Shown: in pieces, positions 33,894 to 43,157 of the stretch
Position numbering within the stretch: the stretch's first letter is position 1
How the letters are laid out: every line of letters starts with the position of its first letter
Source: Novosphingobium ovatum
GTDB lineage: Bacteria; Pseudomonadota; Alphaproteobacteria; Sphingomonadales; Sphingomonadaceae
Length of the DNA stretch: 64,000 nt
Assembly: GCF_009909235.1 (NCBI RefSeq)
Contig: NZ_JAAAPO010000001.1
Span: forward strand, 620,001-684,000
Direction: 5' to 3'
Made by a program: the position numbers and the translations under genes
The notes under the pieces: generated by a model
Seen by the model: only the letters and a program-made list of their open reading frames with translations
What the model was told of the DNA's origin: nothing
Databases searched by the model: none

Positions 33894-34429
33894 CCCGCTA
33901 CATCGCCTTTTTCGGCAGCGTCAATGTGGGCGACAACCGGCTGACCATGGCCGATTTGCGCCATGCGATGGCGCGCGAGGAGTTCGAGAATATCGAAACC
34001 GTCGTGGCCAGCGGCAATGTGCTGTTCGACTATGACCAGCGCCCCACCGATGGGCTGGAGGACATGCTGTCGCACATGATGGCTGACCGGTTCGATATCG
34101 CCAGCTTTGTCGCGGTGCGCTCGGTGGACGAATTGCGCAGCGCGATTGAGGACAATCCCTTTGCCGCGACCGGCGATCCGGCGCAGGTGCACACGATGTT
34201 TCTGGCGGGCGATCCCGGCGCGCTGACTTTCTCGGCCATGGCCGAAATCCATGCGCCGCGCGGGCCAGAGCGTCTGGCGCTGGGCGCGCGTTGCCTTTAC
34301 ATTGATTATGTCGAGGGTGTGGGGCGCTCGCGCCTGACCAACGCCTTTATCGAGCGGCGGCTGGGCTATCCGGGCACCGCGCGCAATATCCGCAGTCTGC
34401 GGCGCATTTTGGACAAGATGGAACACTGA
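33890..34429 (+). CDS. DUF1697 family protein
   Basis: 179 aa. The family start [23 protein letters not shown] is clear (the usual form is an R-x-x-x-F-L-R-x-x-N-V-G-G pattern), followed by the conserved [15 protein letters not shown] and the C-terminal region NIRSLRRIL. Function unknown; members are cytosolic. Its presence between infB and rbfA is unusual. It overlaps the small ORF before it (ATGA) and rbfA after it (TGATG), so it is translationally coupled to both. Confidence 0.88.
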   Translation: MTRYIAFFGSVNVGDNRLTMADLRHAMAREEFENIETVVASGNVLFDYDQRPTDGLEDMLSHMMADRFDIASFVAVRSVDELRSAIEDNPFAATGDPAQVHTMFLAGDPGALTFSAMAEIHAPRGPERLALGARCLYIDYVEGVGRSRLTNAFIERRLGYPGTARNIRSLRRILDKMEH

Positions 34430-34845
34430 TGGCTCGTCACCAGATCTCGACCCCCGAAAACCGTTCGGTCCGCCTGTTGAAGGTGGGCGAGCAGGTGCGC
34501 CACGTCATCAGCGAATTGCTGACCCGCCAGATGGTACATGACGATGTGCTCTCGGCCCATTCCGTCAGCGTGACCGAGGTGCGCATGTCGCCTGATCTGC
34601 GCCACGCGGCGGTGTTCGTAAAGCCGCTGCTGGGCGAGGACGAGGCGGTGGTGCTCAAAGCCTTGCGCACCCACACCGCCTTTTTCCAGAAGGAAGTGGC
34701 CGGCAAGCTGAAGCTGAAATACGCGGCCAAGATCAAGTTTCTGGCCGACGAAAGCTTTGACGAGGCAAGCCGGATCGACGCGTTGTTGGCCGACCCCCGC
34801 GTGCGCCGCGATGTGGACGCTGCCGACGAGGGTGACGAGGACTGA
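34429..34845 (+). CDS. rbfA: Ribosome-binding factor A
   Basis: 138 aa, KH-like fold: [20 protein letters not shown], then [24 protein letters not shown] and [24 protein letters not shown] (parts), ending with an acidic tail. Binds 16S rRNA helix 1 in 30S maturation and cold adaptation. Start overlaps the DUF1697 stop by one base. Confidence 0.95.
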   Translation: MARHQISTPENRSVRLLKVGEQVRHVISELLTRQMVHDDVLSAHSVSVTEVRMSPDLRHAAVFVKPLLGEDEAVVLKALRTHTAFFQKEVAGKLKLKYAAKIKFLADESFDEASRIDALLADPRVRRDVDAADEGDED

Positions 34846-34854
34846 GCCGCGCCC

Positions 34855-35445
34855 ATGGCCAAGCTCTATTTCTATTATGCCAGCATGAATGCGGGCAAAT
34901 CGACCAATCTGTTGCAGGCGGCGTTCAACTATGCCGAACGAGGCATGGCGACGATGCTGTGGACGGCGGCGATTGATGATCGTGGCGGCGATCACGCGAT
35001 CGAAAGCCGCATTGGCCTGCATGCCGATGCGCACCGTTTCGCGCAAGCCACGGATTTGTATTCGGCGGTGCTGGCAGCCCATGAAACCACGCCCATCGGC
35101 TGTGTTCTGGTGGACGAGGCCCAATTCCTGACGCCCGAACAGGTGTGGGAATGCGCGCGTCTGGCCGATGAGGCCAATATTCCGGTGCTGTGTTATGGCC
35201 TGCGCACCGATTTCCAGGGCGAATTGTTTCCGGGCTCGGCGGTGCTGCTGGGCATTGCGGACTCGCTGGTGGAGCTCAAGGCGGTGTGCCATTGCGGCCG
35301 CAAGGCGACGATGAACCTGCGGGTGGACGCCGATGGCCGCGCGGTGATCGCCGGGGCACAGACCGAGATTGGCGGCAATGACCGCTATGTTGCGCTGTGC
35401 CGCCGCCATTTTGCCGCCGCGCGCGGGATGTATGGCGCGGCGTGA
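34855..35445 (+). CDS. tdk: Thymidine kinase
   Basis: 196 aa, the type-II bacterial size. P-loop ASMNAGKST at residues 9-17, the DEAQFL Walker-B/lid region near 85, and a C-terminal zinc region with C-x-C (CHCGRK) and C-R-R-H ligands. The lasso motif G-x-D-R-Y before the C-terminus contacts thymidine. It phosphorylates salvaged thymidine. Its place between rbfA and truB is not the usual order; the start lies 9 bases after rbfA and the stop overlaps truB. Confidence 0.95.
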   Translation: MAKLYFYYASMNAGKSTNLLQAAFNYAERGMATMLWTAAIDDRGGDHAIESRIGLHADAHRFAQATDLYSAVLAAHETTPIGCVLVDEAQFLTPEQVWECARLADEANIPVLCYGLRTDFQGELFPGSAVLLGIADSLVELKAVCHCGRKATMNLRVDADGRAVIAGAQTEIGGNDRYVALCRRHFAAARGMYGAA

Positions 35446-36383
35446 TGGGCGTGCACGGTTGGATCATTCTGGACAAGCCGCTGGAGCTGGGCAGCACGCA
35501 GGCGGTCAGCGCGGTCAAGCGCAACCTGCGCGAGGCGGGCTATAACATGAAGCTGAAGGGCGGGATCAAGGTGGGCCATGGCGGCACGCTGGACCCGCTG
35601 GCCAGTGGCATTCTGCCCATCGCGCTGGGTGAGGCGACCAAGCTGACGGGCCGCATGCTGGACGCGTCCAAGGTCTACAGCTTTACCGTGGCATTTGGCA
35701 CGCAGACCGACACGCTGGATCTGGAAGGCGCGGTGGTGGCCAGCAGCGATATGCACCCCGCCGCCGCCGCCATCGCTGCCGTTCTGCCGCAGTTTACCGG
35801 GCCGATCGCACAGGTGCCGCCCGCCTATAGCGCCATCCGCATCGACGGCACGCGCGCCTATGACCGGGCACGCGCCGGTGAGGTGGTCGAGATGCCCACG
35901 CGCGACATCACCGTGCATGACATCGCGTTGGTGGATGCGGTGGCGGGGGAGGGCGATGCCTGCACCCACGCCACTTTCCGCGCGCATGTGTCCAAGGGCA
36001 CCTATATCCGCTCTCTGGCGCGCGACATCGCGCTGACGCTGGGGACGGTGGGGCATGTGACGATGCTGCGGCGCGAACAGGCCGGGCCGTTTGGCATGGA
36101 TCAGGCGATTTCGCTGGACTTGTTGAACGAAATCGGTAAGGGCGCACCGCTTGAGAACATTCTCTTGCCGCTGGAGGCAGGGCTGGTCGACATCCCGGCT
36201 CTTACCCTCAGCCCGGAACAGGCAAGGGCGGTCCGACAGGGCCGCGTTCTGACCGGGCAGTCCCATGCCGACGGGCTGTATTGGGCGCGCTGTGGCGATA
36301 TGCCGGTCGCGCTGATGCAGATTGACGGCGGCTCGGCCACGGTCGAGCGGGGGTTCAACCTTTATCAGGATGTCGCGGAGTAG
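35445..36383 (+). CDS. truB: tRNA pseudouridine(55) synthase
   Basis: 312 aa. Catalytic Asp50 in [13 protein letters not shown], the [11 protein letters not shown] loop and [14 protein letters not shown] are present. Isomerises U55 in the T-loop of tRNAs. Start overlaps the tdk stop by one base (TGATG). Confidence 0.96.
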   Translation: MGVHGWIILDKPLELGSTQAVSAVKRNLREAGYNMKLKGGIKVGHGGTLDPLASGILPIALGEATKLTGRMLDASKVYSFTVAFGTQTDTLDLEGAVVASSDMHPAAAAIAAVLPQFTGPIAQVPPAYSAIRIDGTRAYDRARAGEVVEMPTRDITVHDIALVDAVAGEGDACTHATFRAHVSKGTYIRSLARDIALTLGTVGHVTMLRREQAGPFGMDQAISLDLLNEIGKGAPLENILLPLEAGLVDIPALTLSPEQARAVRQGRVLTGQSHADGLYWARCGDMPVALMQIDGGSATVERGFNLYQDVAE

Positions 36384-36388
36384 AGCAC

Positions 36389-36658
36389 ATGACGGTTACC
36401 GCCGAAAAGAAGCAGGAACTTATCGCCGACAACGCCCGCAAGGCTGGCGATACCGGTTCGCCCGAAGTGCAGGTCGCTATCCTGACCACGCGCATCGTGA
36501 ACCTGACCGAGCACTTCAAGACCCACGCCAAGGACAACCACTCGCGTCGTGGTCTGTTGCAGCTGGTCAACAAGCGCCGCACCCTGCTGGCCTACCTGAA
36601 GAAGAAGGATGTGGAGCGTTACAACGCTCTCATCGCCAAGCTGGGCCTGCGCAAGTAA
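36389..36658 (+). CDS. rpsO: Ribosomal protein S15
   Basis: 89 aa, complete S15: [22 protein letters not shown], then [26 protein letters not shown] (by parts). Binds the 16S rRNA three-way junction. In other bacteria S15 represses its own mRNA; no specific pseudoknot is identified here. GGAG lies 8 bases before the start, inside the truB end. Confidence 0.98.
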   Translation: MTVTAEKKQELIADNARKAGDTGSPEVQVAILTTRIVNLTEHFKTHAKDNHSRRGLLQLVNKRRTLLAYLKKKDVERYNALIAKLGLRK

Positions 36659-36671
36659 GCCTGATGGATCA

Positions 36672-36703
36672 AGCGCCCCTTTCCCCACCGGGATTGGGGC
36701 GCT
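36672..36703 (+). terminator. Partial terminator/processing hairpin between rpsO and pnp
   Basis: AGCGCCCC and GGGGCGCT pair over a 16-base loop and are followed by GCTTCTTT. The 322-base gap 36659-36980 also holds a smaller hairpin GGCCCCATCATGGGGCTG at about 36808-36825. In E. coli the rpsO-pnp gap holds a terminator and an RNase III site used in pnp autocontrol; a like role is inference. No gene is seen in this gap. Confidence 0.5.
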
Positions 36704-36980
36704 GCTTCTTTGTGGCGTTTGCGGCGATTTTTCCGGTCTACACCGGCACTCGCAAATGGCTGCATCTTCCCCTCGCTTGGGGGGCAATTGTCGGCTAAGA
36801 GACGCGCGGCCCCATCATGGGGCTGTTGTGCATTTTGGCAGGACCGAATTTCAGGGGCTTTTCCGCAATCCGGTGGAAGGCCTTGGGGCGCGAGAGCATG
36901 TTGCCCCGCACCGCCGCCGGGCGGATATCCCGGCATAAGCAAGCCCCGCAAGGCAATAGGGCCTGTGGGCTGAAGGAAAA

Positions 36981-39293
36981 ATGATGTTCGACGTCAAGAC
37001 CGTATCGCTGGAGTGGGGCGGAAAGACCCTCACCCTCGAAACCGGCCGTATCGCCCGTCAGGCCGACGGCGCTGTTCTGGCCACCTATGGCGAAACCGTG
37101 GTGCTGTGCGCCGTGACCGCCGCCAAGTCTGTGAAGGAAGGCCAGGATTTCTTCCCGCTGACCGTCCACTATCAGGAAAAGTTTTCGGCTGCCGGCCGTA
37201 TCCCCGGCGGCTTCTTCAAGCGTGAGCGTGGCGCGACGGAAAAGGAAACGCTGGTTTCCCGCCTGATCGACCGCCCGGTGCGCCCGCTGTTCCCCGAAGG
37301 TTTCTATAACGAAATCAACGTTATCGCTCAGGTGTTGAGCTATGACGGCGAGACCGAACCCGATATCGTCGCGATGATCGCCGCTTCGGCTGCGCTGACC
37401 ATCAGCGGCGTGCCCTTCATGGGCCCGATCGGCGCCGCCCGCGTCGGTTTCAAGGATGGCGAATACCAGCTGAACCCCTCGATGGCGCAGGTCGCCGAGG
37501 GTCGTCTGGACCTGGTCGTTGCCGCCACCGATTCCGCCGTGATGATGGTGGAGTCCGAGGCCAAGGAACTGACCGAGGAAGAAATGCTGGGCGCGGTCAT
37601 GTTCGCCCATGACGAAAGCCGCAAGGTTGTCGCCGCGATCATCGAGCTGGCCGAAAAGGCCGCGAAGGATCCGTGGGAAATCGACCTGTCGGACAACACC
37701 GCCGACATGAAGAAGAAGCTGAAGACGCTGGTGGGCAAGGACATTGCCGCCGCGTACAAGCTGACCGACAAGTCGGCCCGTTCGAACGCGCTGAACGAGG
37801 CACGCGCCAAGGCCAAGGCTGCCTTTGCCGACGAGGGTGCCCAGACCCAGATGGTCGCGATCAAGACCATGAAGAAGCTGGAAGCCGAAATCGTGCGTAC
37901 CGCCATCCTGAAGGACGGCAAGCGCATCGACGGCCGCACCACGACGCAGATCCGTCCGATCGAGTCGATGGTGGGCTTCCTGCCGCGCACGCATGGTTCG
38001 GCGCTGTTCACGCGCGGTGAAACGCAGTCGATCTGCACCACCACGCTGGGCACCAAGGATGCCGAGCAGATGATCGACGGTCTGGACGGCCTGTCGTATC
38101 AGCCGTTCATGCTGCACTACAACTTCCCGCCGTATTCGGTTGGCGAAGTTGGCCGCTTTGGCGCGCCGGGCCGCCGCGAGGTTGGCCATGGCAAGCTGGC
38201 GTGGCGCGCGCTGCACCCCGTGCTGCCGAGCAAGGAAGACTTCCCTTACACCATCCGCGTTCTCTCGGACATCACCGAGTCGAACGGTTCGTCCTCGATG
38301 GCTACCGTCTGCGGCGGTTCGCTTTCGATGATGGACGCGGGCGTGCCGCTGGTGCGTCCGGTGTCGGGCATCGCCATGGGCCTGATCCTGGAAGGTGACG
38401 AATTCACCGTGCTGTCCGACATTCTGGGTGACGAAGATCACCTGGGCGACATGGACTTCAAGGTGGCCGGCACGTCCGAGGGCATCACCACGATGCAGAT
38501 GGACATCAAGGTCGCCGGCATCACCAAGGAAATCATGGCGCAAGCCCTGACGCAGGCCAAGGAAGGCCGCGCGCATATCCTGGGTGAGATGCTGAAGGCT
38601 TTGGGTGAGGCCCGGACCGAACTGTCGGCCCATGCCCCGCGCATCGAGACGATCAGCATCGACAAGTCGAAGATCCGTGACGTCATCGGCACCGGCGGCA
38701 AGGTGATCCGCGAGATCGTCGCCACCACCGGCGCCAAGGTCGACATCGACGACGAAGGGATCATCAAGATCTCGTCGAGCGATCTGGGCCAGATCGAGGC
38801 TGCCAAGAACTGGATTCTGGGCATCGTCGAGGAAGCCGAAGTCGGCAAGGTCTACAAGGGCAAGGTCGTCAACATCGTCGACTTTGGCGCTTTCGTGAAC
38901 TTCATGGGTGGCAAGGACGGTCTGGTCCACGTCAGCGAAATGAAGAACGAGCGCGTCGAAAAGCCGACCGACGTTGTCAAGGAAGGCCAGGAAGTCTTTG
39001 TCAAGGTTCTGGAAATCGACAACCGTGGCAAGGTTCGCCTGTCCATGCGCGTCGTCGATCAGGACACCGGCGCCGAGCTGGAGGACACCCGTCCGCCGCG
39101 TGAACCGCGCGAACCGCGTGGTGACCGTGGCGACCGTGGCAGCGACCGCCGTGGCCCGCGCAACGATCGTGGTCCGCGCCGTGACGGCGGCGACCGTGGT
39201 CCCCGCCGTGAAGGTGGTGACCGTCCTCGTCGTGACCGCGAAGAGGGTGGCAACCCCGATCACATGCCGGCTTTCCTGAAGTCGGACGACTGA
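36981..39293 (+). CDS. pnp: Polyribonucleotide nucleotidyltransferase (PNPase)
   Basis: 770 aa. Two RNase PH domains (the first starts [20 protein letters not shown]; the second has [17 protein letters not shown] and the catalytic [15 protein letters not shown]), a KH domain ([15 protein letters not shown]) and an S1 domain ([21 protein letters not shown]). The last 65 residues are a repetitive [13 protein letters not shown] Arg-Gly-Asp tail, longer than in E. coli and likely RNA-binding. 3'-5' phosphorolytic exonuclease of the degradosome. AAGGAA precedes the ATG. Confidence 0.98.
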   Translation: MMFDVKTVSLEWGGKTLTLETGRIARQADGAVLATYGETVVLCAVTAAKSVKEGQDFFPLTVHYQEKFSAAGRIPGGFFKRERGATEKETLVSRLIDRPVRPLFPEGFYNEINVIAQVLSYDGETEPDIVAMIAASAALTISGVPFMGPIGAARVGFKDGEYQLNPSMAQVAEGRLDLVVAATDSAVMMVESEAKELTEEEMLGAVMFAHDESRKVVAAIIELAEKAAKDPWEIDLSDNTADMKKKLKTLVGKDIAAAYKLTDKSARSNALNEARAKAKAAFADEGAQTQMVAIKTMKKLEAEIVRTAILKDGKRIDGRTTTQIRPIESMVGFLPRTHGSALFTRGETQSICTTTLGTKDAEQMIDGLDGLSYQPFMLHYNFPPYSVGEVGRFGAPGRREVGHGKLAWRALHPVLPSKEDFPYTIRVLSDITESNGSSSMATVCGGSLSMMDAGVPLVRPVSGIAMGLILEGDEFTVLSDILGDEDHLGDMDFKVAGTSEGITTMQMDIKVAGITKEIMAQALTQAKEGRAHILGEMLKALGEARTELSAHAPRIETISIDKSKIRDVIGTGGKVIREIVATTGAKVDIDDEGIIKISSSDLGQIEAAKNWILGIVEEAEVGKVYKGKVVNIVDFGAFVNFMGGKDGLVHVSEMKNERVEKPTDVVKEGQEVFVKVLEIDNRGKVRLSMRVVDQDTGAELEDTRPPREPREPRGDRGDRGSDRRGPRNDRGPRRDGGDRGPRREGGDRPRRDREEGGNPDHMPAFLKSDD

Positions 39294-39317
39294 TCGCGGG
39301 CCAAGGCCTGAGGTAAC

Positions 39318-39355
39318 GAAAAGGCCCGCTTCTCAGACGAGAGGCGGGCCTTTTT
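39318..39355 (+). terminator. Terminator of pnp
   Basis: AAAAGGCCCGC and GCGGGCCTTTTT form a strong stem with a 15-base loop and U-tract, 25 bases past the pnp stop. It also faces the convergent DUF1993 gene. Confidence 0.92.
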
Positions 39356-39375
39356 GCTGTCCGGTGCGCCGCTGA

Positions 39376-39903
39376 TCAGGCGGGCGTTTTGAGCCGCGGT
39401 GCGCCCATATAGTCACGCTTGGCCAGCGGCACGCCCTGTGCGCGCAGAATGTCGTACACGGTGGTCGCGTGGAAATAGAAATTGGGCATGACAAACGTGG
39501 CCAGCATCGCTTCGGCGGTGAAGTCCATCTGGGACATGCGGCCCTTGAAGCAGGCGTCCTTGCCCACCACGCCTTCGACCGCGGCGCGGTCCAGCGCGGT
39601 GATGCGGGCGATGGCCTGTTCGACATGGGCCTTCAGCGCGGCCAGATCATGCAGGTCATCGGGCATGGCGGGGACGAATTCGCCAGCAATCACACCTTCC
39701 AGCGCCCCGGCCGAGAACAGCACGGTCGCCTTTACCTGCATGGCCAGATCCCACATGTCAGGGGCCAGGCGGGCGGCCATCAGGTCGGCTTCAGGGATGC
39801 CTTGCGCGTCGGCATGGGCCTTGGCCTTGTCCATCAGATCGGCGGTGCAGGCCAGAATTTGCAGGCAGGCACCCGCCGTCATATCGTATAGCGAAATGGT
39901 CAT
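39376..39903 (-). CDS. DUF1993 family protein
   Basis: 175 aa, helical. The start MTISLYDMTAGACLQIL, the A-x-LAPDMWDLAMQVKATVLFSA region and the conserved C-terminal MPNFYFHATTVYDILRAQGVPL with KRDYMG are typical of DUF1993, a DinB-like four-helix family without known activity. Single gene, ending at the pnp terminator. Confidence 0.88.
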   Translation of the reverse strand: MTISLYDMTAGACLQILACTADLMDKAKAHADAQGIPEADLMAARLAPDMWDLAMQVKATVLFSAGALEGVIAGEFVPAMPDDLHDLAALKAHVEQAIARITALDRAAVEGVVGKDACFKGRMSQMDFTAEAMLATFVMPNFYFHATTVYDILRAQGVPLAKRDYMGAPRLKTPA

Positions 39904-39942
39904 TGCATTGTTTCCTTTTGAAAATTCGCGACTTGGCTGTGG

Positions 39943-41799
39943 TTACGGGGCCGGGCTGGGGTGATAGATCGGTGCCAGCGCGGCAATCACATCGCGCGCG
40001 ATGACCGGCCGCTCGGCATAGGCCTCATAACCTTTGGGCACAGCGTTGGCATCAAACGGCAGGATGCGGATATCGGCGACATAGCCTTCGGGCATGCTCC
40101 AGCTACCATAGATCGACGTATGGGTCAGGGTGCGGGCGGTGATCCGCTTGTCCAGCATGGCAAAGCGGTCGTGGCCCGCCGCCAGCGTCAGTTCGGCGGC
40201 CTTGAGCAGCGCGAGTTCCTCGACCGTGGCTTCGGCGGCCTTTAGCCCGCCAAAGCTGACCTTGGTGACGGGGCCGTCCTGTGTGACGACAAAGCCATTG
40301 CCATCGTAATCGCCAAACAGCCCCTTGGCCTCGCGGAATTTGGGCAGGCGTTCGCGCGTTTCGGGGGCGGGCATCGCCTGATACAGCCGGTCCATCGGCA
40401 GACGGAATTTGTCCAGGGCGATGTCGGCGCGCGCCCGCATGGCGTTGATGGTGTTGCTTAATGGCGCCTTGGGGCCGTGGGTGGCATCGCGCAGCGTTTC
40501 CATCAGAAAGATGCTGCGCCCGTCGAGCGGCGGTGTAGGCTGCCCCGCCTTGAGCAAGGCATTAAAGGCGTCGTTATCACCCGCGCGGGCCGGCACCAGC
40601 AGGTCGAGCAGGCGCCGCGTCACTGCCGACTGGGCACGGAAACGCACCTGTTGTCCGCCCAGTATGGCGTGTGCATCGCGTTCGGCGCGCGGGCGGGAAG
40701 AACCATCGGCGCGCTTGGGCAGTTCGCTGCCCAGTGCCTCGATCCGTGTGTCGATTTGCGCCAGCAACGCCTTGGCCGCATCGTCCTTGCCGGTGGCGGC
40801 AAGGGCAAAGACCATCGCCTGATCGGCCTCCAGTTCATCACTGAACAACTGGACCAGCAGCGTATGGAAATGCTGGATCTGGAAACCGCCCTGTTGCGCG
40901 GCGGGCGGGGTAAAGTCCAGCTGTTGGCGGGTGGCGATCACCTTGGCCCAATCGCGCCGTTCGATGGCCAGTTGGAACAGCGCGCGGCGCGATTCCGGGT
41001 TCAGCGTCGCCTGACGGTCCAGCGCGGCATAAAACGCGTCCGCGTCATGCGTGGCCGACAGCGCCAGAAAGTCGCTGACCTGTTGCACGCGATAGACATA
41101 GGGGCGGGCGTTGCGGGTCTGGGCGGTCAGCGCCAGCACCTCGTCGCGGTGGCCAGCCTGCATCGCCAGATAGGCGCGCAACAACTGGCTGCCCAGCCCC
41201 ATCGAGCGGGCATAGAGCGGCTCGGCGGCCTTTGCCGCGCTGTCGTCGGCGGCGTCGAGATCGCCCAGCGCCCCGGCGTTGTCCTGCGCGCTGAGCCTGT
41301 GGATGGCCCGGGCGCGCAGCAGGCTGGCGCGGCGCAGGTGGTAGGTTGGCGCCAGACGCGGATTGGCCAGCGCCCCATTGCAAGCGGCAATCCCCCAGCT
41401 TGAAAAGGCCGGCGTGCTGGCCGTGGTGTTGCCCGCCCCGGCCGCAGGGACGAACAGCCCCAGCCAGCCCATCGCGATGCGCGAAATGCCATCACCGTTC
41501 TCGTTAGGGGCGCCATAGCCGTCGCAAGCCTGAAACTGGCGCGGATCGTTGGCGGCCAGGGGCGGCTCGACCTTGTCGCGTGCCACATCCTTGTCCTGCG
41601 AGGGCGGCAGCGGGGTGAGGGCAACCGGCGGCGGCGGCACGACCGCAACAGGTGGGGGAGGTGGCACGACCGCAACAGGTGGGGGAAGTGGCACAGAAAC
41701 CGGCGCAACGGGCGGCCGTGGATCGGCAAAAGCGGTACTGCTGCTGCACAGCACGGCCAACAGAGCCGTGATCCGGCCTTTGCGTATAAGCGTTGTCAA
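39943..41799 (-). CDS. Proline-rich secreted protein with helical repeats, unknown function
   Basis: 618 aa. Signal peptide (ITALLAVLCSSSTAFA) followed by a proline-rich linker with repeats of PPPVAVVP, encoded by 27-bp tandem DNA repeats. After a Cys-containing stretch (FQACDGYGAPNENGDG) comes a long Ala-rich helical region with TPR-like character (RRASLLRARAIHRLSAQDNAGALGDLDAADD). I do not recognise a named family. It is probably periplasmic. No operon partner; the GGDEF gene upstream is 87 bases away. Confidence 0.75.
   Translation of the reverse strand: MTTLIRKGRITALLAVLCSSSTAFADPRPPVAPVSVPLPPPVAVVPPPPPVAVVPPPPVALTPLPPSQDKDVARDKVEPPLAANDPRQFQACDGYGAPNENGDGISRIAMGWLGLFVPAAGAGNTTASTPAFSSWGIAACNGALANPRLAPTYHLRRASLLRARAIHRLSAQDNAGALGDLDAADDSAAKAAEPLYARSMGLGSQLLRAYLAMQAGHRDEVLALTAQTRNARPYVYRVQQVSDFLALSATHDADAFYAALDRQATLNPESRRALFQLAIERRDWAKVIATRQQLDFTPPAAQQGGFQIQHFHTLLVQLFSDELEADQAMVFALAATGKDDAAKALLAQIDTRIEALGSELPKRADGSSRPRAERDAHAILGGQQVRFRAQSAVTRRLLDLLVPARAGDNDAFNALLKAGQPTPPLDGRSIFLMETLRDATHGPKAPLSNTINAMRARADIALDKFRLPMDRLYQAMPAPETRERLPKFREAKGLFGDYDGNGFVVTQDGPVTKVSFGGLKAAEATVEELALLKAAELTLAAGHDRFAMLDKRITARTLTHTSIYGSWSMPEGYVADIRILPFDANAVPKGYEAYAERPVIARDVIAALAPIYHPSPAP
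41637..41690. repeat. 27-bp tandem repeat, two copies
   Basis: GCACGACCGCAACAGGTGGG plus GGAGGTG occurs twice in tandem with one difference, and encodes the proline-rich PPPVAVVP repeats of the secreted protein on the minus strand. The length keeps the frame. Confidence 0.85.
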
Positions 41800-41886
41800 G
41801 ACTGTCCCCCCAATTGCGGCACAGGCCGCATGTCACGGGTCAGTCATGGCATTCATGATATTGCTGCGTCAAACTGGATGTGTTGA

Positions 41887-43092
41887 TCAGGGATTTGATC
41901 CGTCACTTTGCGGGTCGGCCATCTTGACCTTGTTGCGGCCTTCGGATTTGGCGCGATACAGCGCTTTGTCGGCGGCGCGCAGGGCGGTGCGGGGATCGGC
42001 AAAGGCAAAGACATCGGCCAGCCCGCAGGAAAACGTCACCTTGCCAAAGGGGGTGTCGGTGGCGCGGTTGACCATGTTGCGCTCGGCCATGGCCATGCGC
42101 GCATCGTCCATCAATTCCCACGCCTGATGCACCGACCGGCCGCGCAACAGCACGACAAATTCCTCGCCGCCATGGCGGGCAACATGGCAGCGGTCGTTCG
42201 ATATCTTGGCCAGCGCCGAAGCAACGGTTTTGAGCACGCGGTCGCCCGCTTCGTGGCCATGGGTGTCGTTGATGCGTTTGAAATTGTCGATGTCGCAAAA
42301 GGCCACGCACAATTGCTCGCCCTTTTCGCGGGCGGCGGCATATTCGCGGGTATAGACCGTTTCAAAGGCCCGGCGGTTGGGCAGGCCGGTCAGATGGTCT
42401 TCCTCGGCGGTACGGCGGGCCTGTTCCAGACTGCGGCGCAGGGCGCGGGTCTGCAACACGCTGCGCGCCATTTCCTGTTCCAGACCACGGGTGCGGTCCA
42501 GCATGGCGCGGGCCAGATCGACCAGTTCGGCCACGCCGATGCCATCACCGCTGCGGATCACTTCACAACTGGCCTTGGCGCAGCTTTGGGCCGCATTGCC
42601 CAATTCGTCGACATGATCGGTCAGCGCGGCGCTGTAATCGCTGGCGGCGGATTTGGCGGCGGTGGTGGTGCGGCCGAATTCCTCGATATTGCTTTCCAGC
42701 TTGCGCATCATGCGCGAGAGGATTTCGCCATCCTGGCTGCGGCTTTCGCGGGTAGTCTGTTCCAGCCATTCCAGCGTGACGGCCTGACGCGACTGGATGC
42801 GGCGGTCGATTTCACGCATGATCGCGCCATCGCCGCCGGTCAGGTAATCATGCGCCACCGTCAGGGTAAAGCCACTGATTTCCAAGTCATGCGCCATCAG
42901 GAAATCGGTGATGTCGGTCAGCAGTTGCGCCCGCGTCATGCGCAAGGTGTCGGGCACCTCGCTGACCGGGGCGGCCTCTTCCTGTGGCGCAGGTGTGCTG
43001 GCCTCGGTCTGTGCGGTCCGCGCGGGCTTGCGGATCCAGTCGAGCAGGCCACGCGCCGGGCGGCCGTGGAGGGAGGGGTCGTGAGCGGTCAT
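41887..43092 (-). CDS. GGDEF-domain diguanylate cyclase
   Basis: 401 aa. An N-terminal cytosolic region of about 230 residues, helical with a coiled coil near the middle, precedes the GGDEF domain: DHLTGLPNRRAFE, FCDIDNFKRINDTHGHEAGD and the active site HGGEEF. The RxxD inhibitory site expected five residues before GGEEF is missing, so product inhibition may be absent. No transmembrane helix is seen. Makes c-di-GMP, possibly read by the PilZ protein at 15.3 kb. The ATG at 43092 is the first Met before a conserved-looking start; the frame is open 65 codons further. Confidence 0.9.
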   Translation of the reverse strand: MTAHDPSLHGRPARGLLDWIRKPARTAQTEASTPAPQEEAAPVSEVPDTLRMTRAQLLTDITDFLMAHDLEISGFTLTVAHDYLTGGDGAIMREIDRRIQSRQAVTLEWLEQTTRESRSQDGEILSRMMRKLESNIEEFGRTTTAAKSAASDYSAALTDHVDELGNAAQSCAKASCEVIRSGDGIGVAELVDLARAMLDRTRGLEQEMARSVLQTRALRRSLEQARRTAEEDHLTGLPNRRAFETVYTREYAAAREKGEQLCVAFCDIDNFKRINDTHGHEAGDRVLKTVASALAKISNDRCHVARHGGEEFVVLLRGRSVHQAWELMDDARMAMAERNMVNRATDTPFGKVTFSCGLADVFAFADPRTALRAADKALYRAKSEGRNKVKMADPQSDGSNP

Positions 43093-43157
43093 GCGCGACA
43101 CAGAACGGTTGTTAACGCCAAGAGTTAAGGGCAGCGCGCGGAAAAAATGCGCCGCCC

